Source: Rhodocollybia butyracea
Taxonomy: Eukaryota > Basidiomycota > Agaricomycetes > Agaricales > Omphalotaceae
Assembly: GCA_015501585.1 (NCBI GenBank)
Contig: JADNRY010000047.1
Coordinates: 62,001-126,000, forward strand
Reading direction: 5' to 3'
Length of the DNA stretch: 64,000 bases
Of the stretch, positions 60,427 through 64,000 are shown in pieces (within the stretch, counting starts at the first letter, position 1; each line of letters starts with the position of its first letter). Both the position numbers and the translations under genes were made by a program. Under the pieces are notes generated by a model that was given only the letters and a program-made list of their open reading frames with translations, searched no databases and was not told the origin of the DNA.

Positions 60427-60660
60427 CGATTGGTTAGGTTAGGTTAGGTTTATTGCCGGCTTGGGACCAAGTGCTGATACGCCGGGGTCCGAGAAGCTAC
60501 CCGATGTGCCTACGTACATCGTCGTCTCGGGGTCATCTCCCTGAAAGTTCTGTCTCGGAAGTTGTAATTGACGCGGCAGGACTGGCACGCAGAGACACTG
60601 CGGTTTTTGTTCAATATTTGGTCCTTTCAGTTTCTCCCAGCCTTTCAAGGCCGTCGCCAT
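60427..60660 (-). mobile_element. Possible LINE 3'-end fragment
   Basis: A minus-strand ORF (MATALKGWEKLKGPNIEQKPQCLC...) stops just before repeated AACCT units (GGTTAGGTTAGGTTAGG on the plus strand, 60433-60449). A short coding tail followed by a small simple repeat suggests a 5'-truncated non-LTR element. No RT motif is included, so the call is weak. Confidence 0.3.
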
Positions 60661-61400
60661 GCGCCTTCATATCCCTACACAAAGTTCTACAAGTCTTGGT
60701 ATTTGAGGGCGTGGAGGATGCCCGAGTCAAATACTACGTAGCTATTATCTGCTAGCTGTTCTATGTGACGCAAGTTTAAGTACAGCAAAAAAGAGAAGTG
60801 GATGCGAGAGTGGATTTCAAGCTGCGAGCCTGGAGGTTCCGGCGTATCGCTGGGTACGGAAGGATGAAGGGCAATTTTTGATCCCAGCCAGTGTATGTTG
60901 ATACGTTAATCGCCACTCTCTAAGCGACACAGCGGCCAATTCAAGGCCTGCAATGTACGCGGCAAACCCCCGACTGGCACTCATAACTGCGTTAGACGGT
61001 GCTCAGATCAAGTATCCATATCAAGTTCATTTGCCTGCCTTGTCCAAGACCTAAGGCCTAATGGTTCTATCTTCGTGCCAGCTCATCTATCCACAAGTGT
61101 ATTATCTTATTTATCCTATCCGTTCTCTTCAGCGTACCAGAAATCAATCAAATCCTATCGTGCTTAAGAGGTGGTCCGAAGGATGCAAACAATATCTATA
61201 TCGGAGAGGAGGATGGGTATTCGGGTATCTGGAAGCAGAGAGCAGAGCAGAGCAACGCAGTATTACGAAGTGTGGGGCAGTGAATGCCGAACTCAAACGA
61301 TGCAAAATTGACGGATCTATAAAGGAGTAAAGCAGTAGGCAAAGCCATGAAGGAGTTAAGTAGCGAGCTGTAAGGAATAAGGGTGTAGTAAGTAGGCGTA
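60661..61400. other. Intergenic, nothing recognised
   Basis: No supported ORF or repeat; several short ORFs on both strands lack motifs. Confidence 0.4.
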
Positions 61401-63200
61401 CCGGCGCGGTCCCATTGAGAGTAAAGCGGGTGACAATCGATAATAAATGTATAAGTAACAAGCTTGTAAGAAGAATATAACATAGAATAAAGAGCAAAAA
61501 TGTTTCGATGCTTCTATGTGTGCGCTATAACTCCCAGTCCAGACTCCGATTTTATCGACGGTCAGGAGTGCGCATTAACTGAGAGCCGAGTAATATTGCG
61601 GAAATATCCCACTCCAAACGGCGCAGAATTGGAGGTTCGTCTCCTCATTCCGTACTCGTCGAACGACATGTGTAGGAAAGTTCGAACTTTATCCATCTCC
61701 CCTGTCTTTTCGCATCGTCGGATTATTTGTGTTTGTTGCATTCCGCAGCTCTTTGCATCTTTTACTTCCAGGTTTGTCTTACAGACACAACGAATATGGT
61801 GTTGCTTCTTCTCACACGCCTTATGAACCGTAGTACCTTTCCGGTTAGATCATAATAGATATGATACGGTGGCGTGAGCTCGAAGGTGGAGGAACCTCGA
61901 AAACTGCTGATCAACTTACTGGTAACTTCTTGAACAGCAGTGAGTCACAGCTGCCATTCATGTTAGTACAGCCGCTAATGCGACGGCTCATTCTTTGATG
62001 CTTTCAGATATACAAACTTGATACGAGCCGTTGTAGTGATTAGCAGTATCCACGCATGAAGGCGCCATGCGTGTGGCGTGGACCCTGTTCCTTAGATATG
62101 GACCGCCTGGCCGGTTTCTTCCTTCCATCCTTACTTTCCAGTCGATGTTGGATCTTACTAATAGCAAGTCCTTGTAGGCCGCTGGGGGTTTGCCGTGCAC
62201 AATGCCGCAAGCTTCAAATTGAGCGCTGGTGCTCACCCAGTATGGAAATTAGCGTACCAAAATACCAAAAGTTGCATTTCGTCCTTCTGTGTCCAGTGTC
62301 AGTGCACAGAACCACCCTCGCGACTTGAAACATGTACTCGTTACGGCCCGTTCTTTGGAGCGCTGTTGTTAATGCCACGAGCGCATAGAATCTTCCGAAG
62401 TGGGTCTCACCCTTCTCCCGTGAATTCACTAGACACGCAATGTTCCGTTTCTCTCCAGAACATGGCAGAATTTTTCATTAACGGCTTCCCATGTTAAGAC
62501 GCTTTTCATGTAATGATGGCCATCATCCGGAGGATTCCCCCGAGCTTATTCAAGATCGTCTGCAGCAACATAGCTATCAATATCACGGTAATGAATCTCG
62601 TGAGTATAAGCTAGTCCGAGTGAAAAATACCCCAAAGGTTGCAGGCTCAATGTATTCAACCTCGGTAAAGCCAGCTTAATTTAGAGCCTGTACAAAGTCA
62701 CGCCGCTTCATCCTTCAGAGACCAAGTTTTTCCTTTTACATCCATGATATACATTTATATACAAAAAGGGGGCTCGCGTGCATTGAGTGACCATAGTTCC
62801 TCATTCCAATACTAAAGTAATAAGGCCTTAAAGAGTCAGACGGAAACAGAAAGCCATTTTTAGTGTCTTTCTTTCCCAAAGACACAAGTTCGGACGTTAA
62901 GATCGACGCAATGGAAACAGAGATTTCAAACTACGGTTTCACCGGCCCTGTTTTGTGTACTGGATCGGTTCGCTCAAATTTTTGGCTGCTAATCGGAGGC
63001 GCGGTCCAAGTAAAGGGAACGCAGATTATGCATCGGCTATATCTGCAGCCGCGCATATGTAGTACTACCACGGTTTTCGCAGGCATACGAACTCTTGCTC
63101 AACGGCCAGGTTTACGCTTTCTGAACCCGACTACAAATATTTTTAGATGAACTTTGACCCAGTACATTTCAACCTGGTAGGGTTCCGCCATAATTCTAGC
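61400..63200. repeat. Segment X', diverged duplicate of 27.1-28.9 kb
   Basis: Partner of segment X with collinear matches listed there. ORFs such as 61500-61826 and 62863-63150 are not conserved in the partner segment, so they are not called as genes. Confidence 0.5.
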
Positions 63201-63539
63201 CTTATGCAAGAATTTGAAGTGTAAATATCAGCGTATCCTCAGCGACTATATCTACTATCATAGATCTAATAGTATTTTAGGTCGATAAATCTCGGAACGA
63301 ACTATAAGATAAAAACGTTGTAAAAACGTGGCACTAGTTAGCAGATCGTGCTGTTCTGTACGGTAAGTCTTCGATGTCGGAATCACAGTCGGAATCACAA
63401 TACAAGTTAAAATTACCAATAACCACATATTTGTTCCCAGGTTTGTAATCTCATGACCGATTTACCAACTGGAAGTTTGGCCAGAGTTTATTTAGCTACC
63501 TGGCCATGGAGGAGACAACTTAGATTTCGATTAATTACG

Positions 63540-64000
63540 GGGTCAAAGCACATAACCTCGTGGTTATGTTAATATTGATGGCCCTGGACCCCCATCCACA
63601 TATACGTGCTGAATTTAGTGCACAATCAGCCTTCAAGCACCGCGAAGATTATTCTGATAGTCTCCCATTCCCACAGGCTAGAATGGGGTATGATTCGGTT
63701 AAGATTCATTCCATGAGCACCTTGTAAACACCTCAACTCAGAATGATGCCAAAATGATGCTCCAAGTCCTTTACGCCTGGGAAGCTCGATTCGTATGACG
63801 GATGCAATTAAATTTTGATGGAACGTCGCTTTGTTACCAGTAATTCACACTTACAAAACGGTTCAAGCTCATCAACTGCTAGTAAGCACTCTGTGCTGTT
63901 CGCTGAGAGTGCATATATGCATATCAATACAACACCTGGTTCAAAATAGGACCTTGATTGATATCTGAAAGGGCTCAAAGATCATTCGTAGCTTACAATG
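63540..64000 (+). repeat. Upstream segment of a predicted fifth zinc-finger unit
   Basis: Matches the DNA before zinc fingers B and D: AATCAGCCTTCAA..ACCGCGAA (63626 versus 54168), CACAGGCTAGAATGGG (63674 versus CACGGCTAGAATAGA, 54230), GCTCGATTCGTATGACGGATGCAATTA (63784 versus 54335-54366), TGTTCGCTGAGAGTGCATATATGCATA. The window ends at the point equivalent to 54567, about 310 bp before the zinc finger D start codon. Confidence 0.6.

Noticed and set aside
60433..60449. Telomere-like GGTTA repeats
   Set aside because: Only about three units, internal to the window, and not the usual fungal TTAGGG; more likely a small simple repeat at a transposon end.

Overview
This is a eukaryotic nuclear window, most likely from a filamentous basidiomycete (Agaricomycetes; a Rhizoctonia-like species is possible, but I cannot fix genus from the sequence). 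The basis is very short introns (about 50-65 bp) in every host gene, a secreted glyoxal-oxidase-type copper-radical oxidase, fungal-type Copia and LINE elements, and no prokaryotic gene organisation. No tRNA, rRNA or CRISPR locus was recognised. Exon coordinates are my own splice models, accepted only where the reading frame closes and homologous motifs run across the junctions. LEFT PART (1-25.9 kb): one intact host gene, an eight-exon molybdenum-cofactor-sulfurase-like class V aminotransferase on the minus strand (442-2881), followed by about 23 kb of transposon-derived DNA. This holds a full-length Copia element with both LTRs, a 5-bp target duplication, PBS and PPT (6461-13189); a 5'-truncated second copy of the same family (15904 to about 18768); three TA-flanked inverted-repeat elements (4932-5304, 14109-14642, 14736-15030), two of which share 12-bp ends but have unrelated long arms; a probable LTR of another family with a bZIP-like site array and an array of eleven hairpins (19610-20762); and a broken Tad-like LINE with a zinc-knuckle ORF1 and an APE-endonuclease ORF2 cut off before the reverse transcriptase (20763 to about 25.9 kb). 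RIGHT PART (about 27-64 kb): a decayed tandem array of units of roughly 6-10 kb. Each unit begins with a related upstream segment and a four-exon two-finger zinc-finger gene (copies at 29649, 39577, a fragment at 45.9 kb, 54881, and the upstream region of a predicted fifth copy at the right edge). It continues with one or two copies of an unrecognised Ser/Thr-rich membrane-anchored protein gene (33350 +, 35759 -, fragment at 42.6 kb, 47336 +, 50083 -, 57684 +). In two units the membrane-protein copies form convergent pairs, and one pair flanks an approximately 0.94-kb palindrome. Some copies are intact (zinc fingers at 39577 and 54881; membrane proteins at 35759 and 57684); others carry a stop, frameshift or deletion. 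A single ten-exon glyoxal oxidase gene with all active-site residues (43335-45519) sits between two of these units. HOW IT FITS TOGETHER: the left side is a nested transposon island bordering one housekeeping-type gene. The right side is a fast-evolving duplicated locus pairing a putative DNA-binding protein with a putative membrane protein. Nothing in the sequence gives the function of that pairing; its repeated co-duplication is the most gene-rich novelty here. The hairpin array inside the LTR is the most striking non-coding one.
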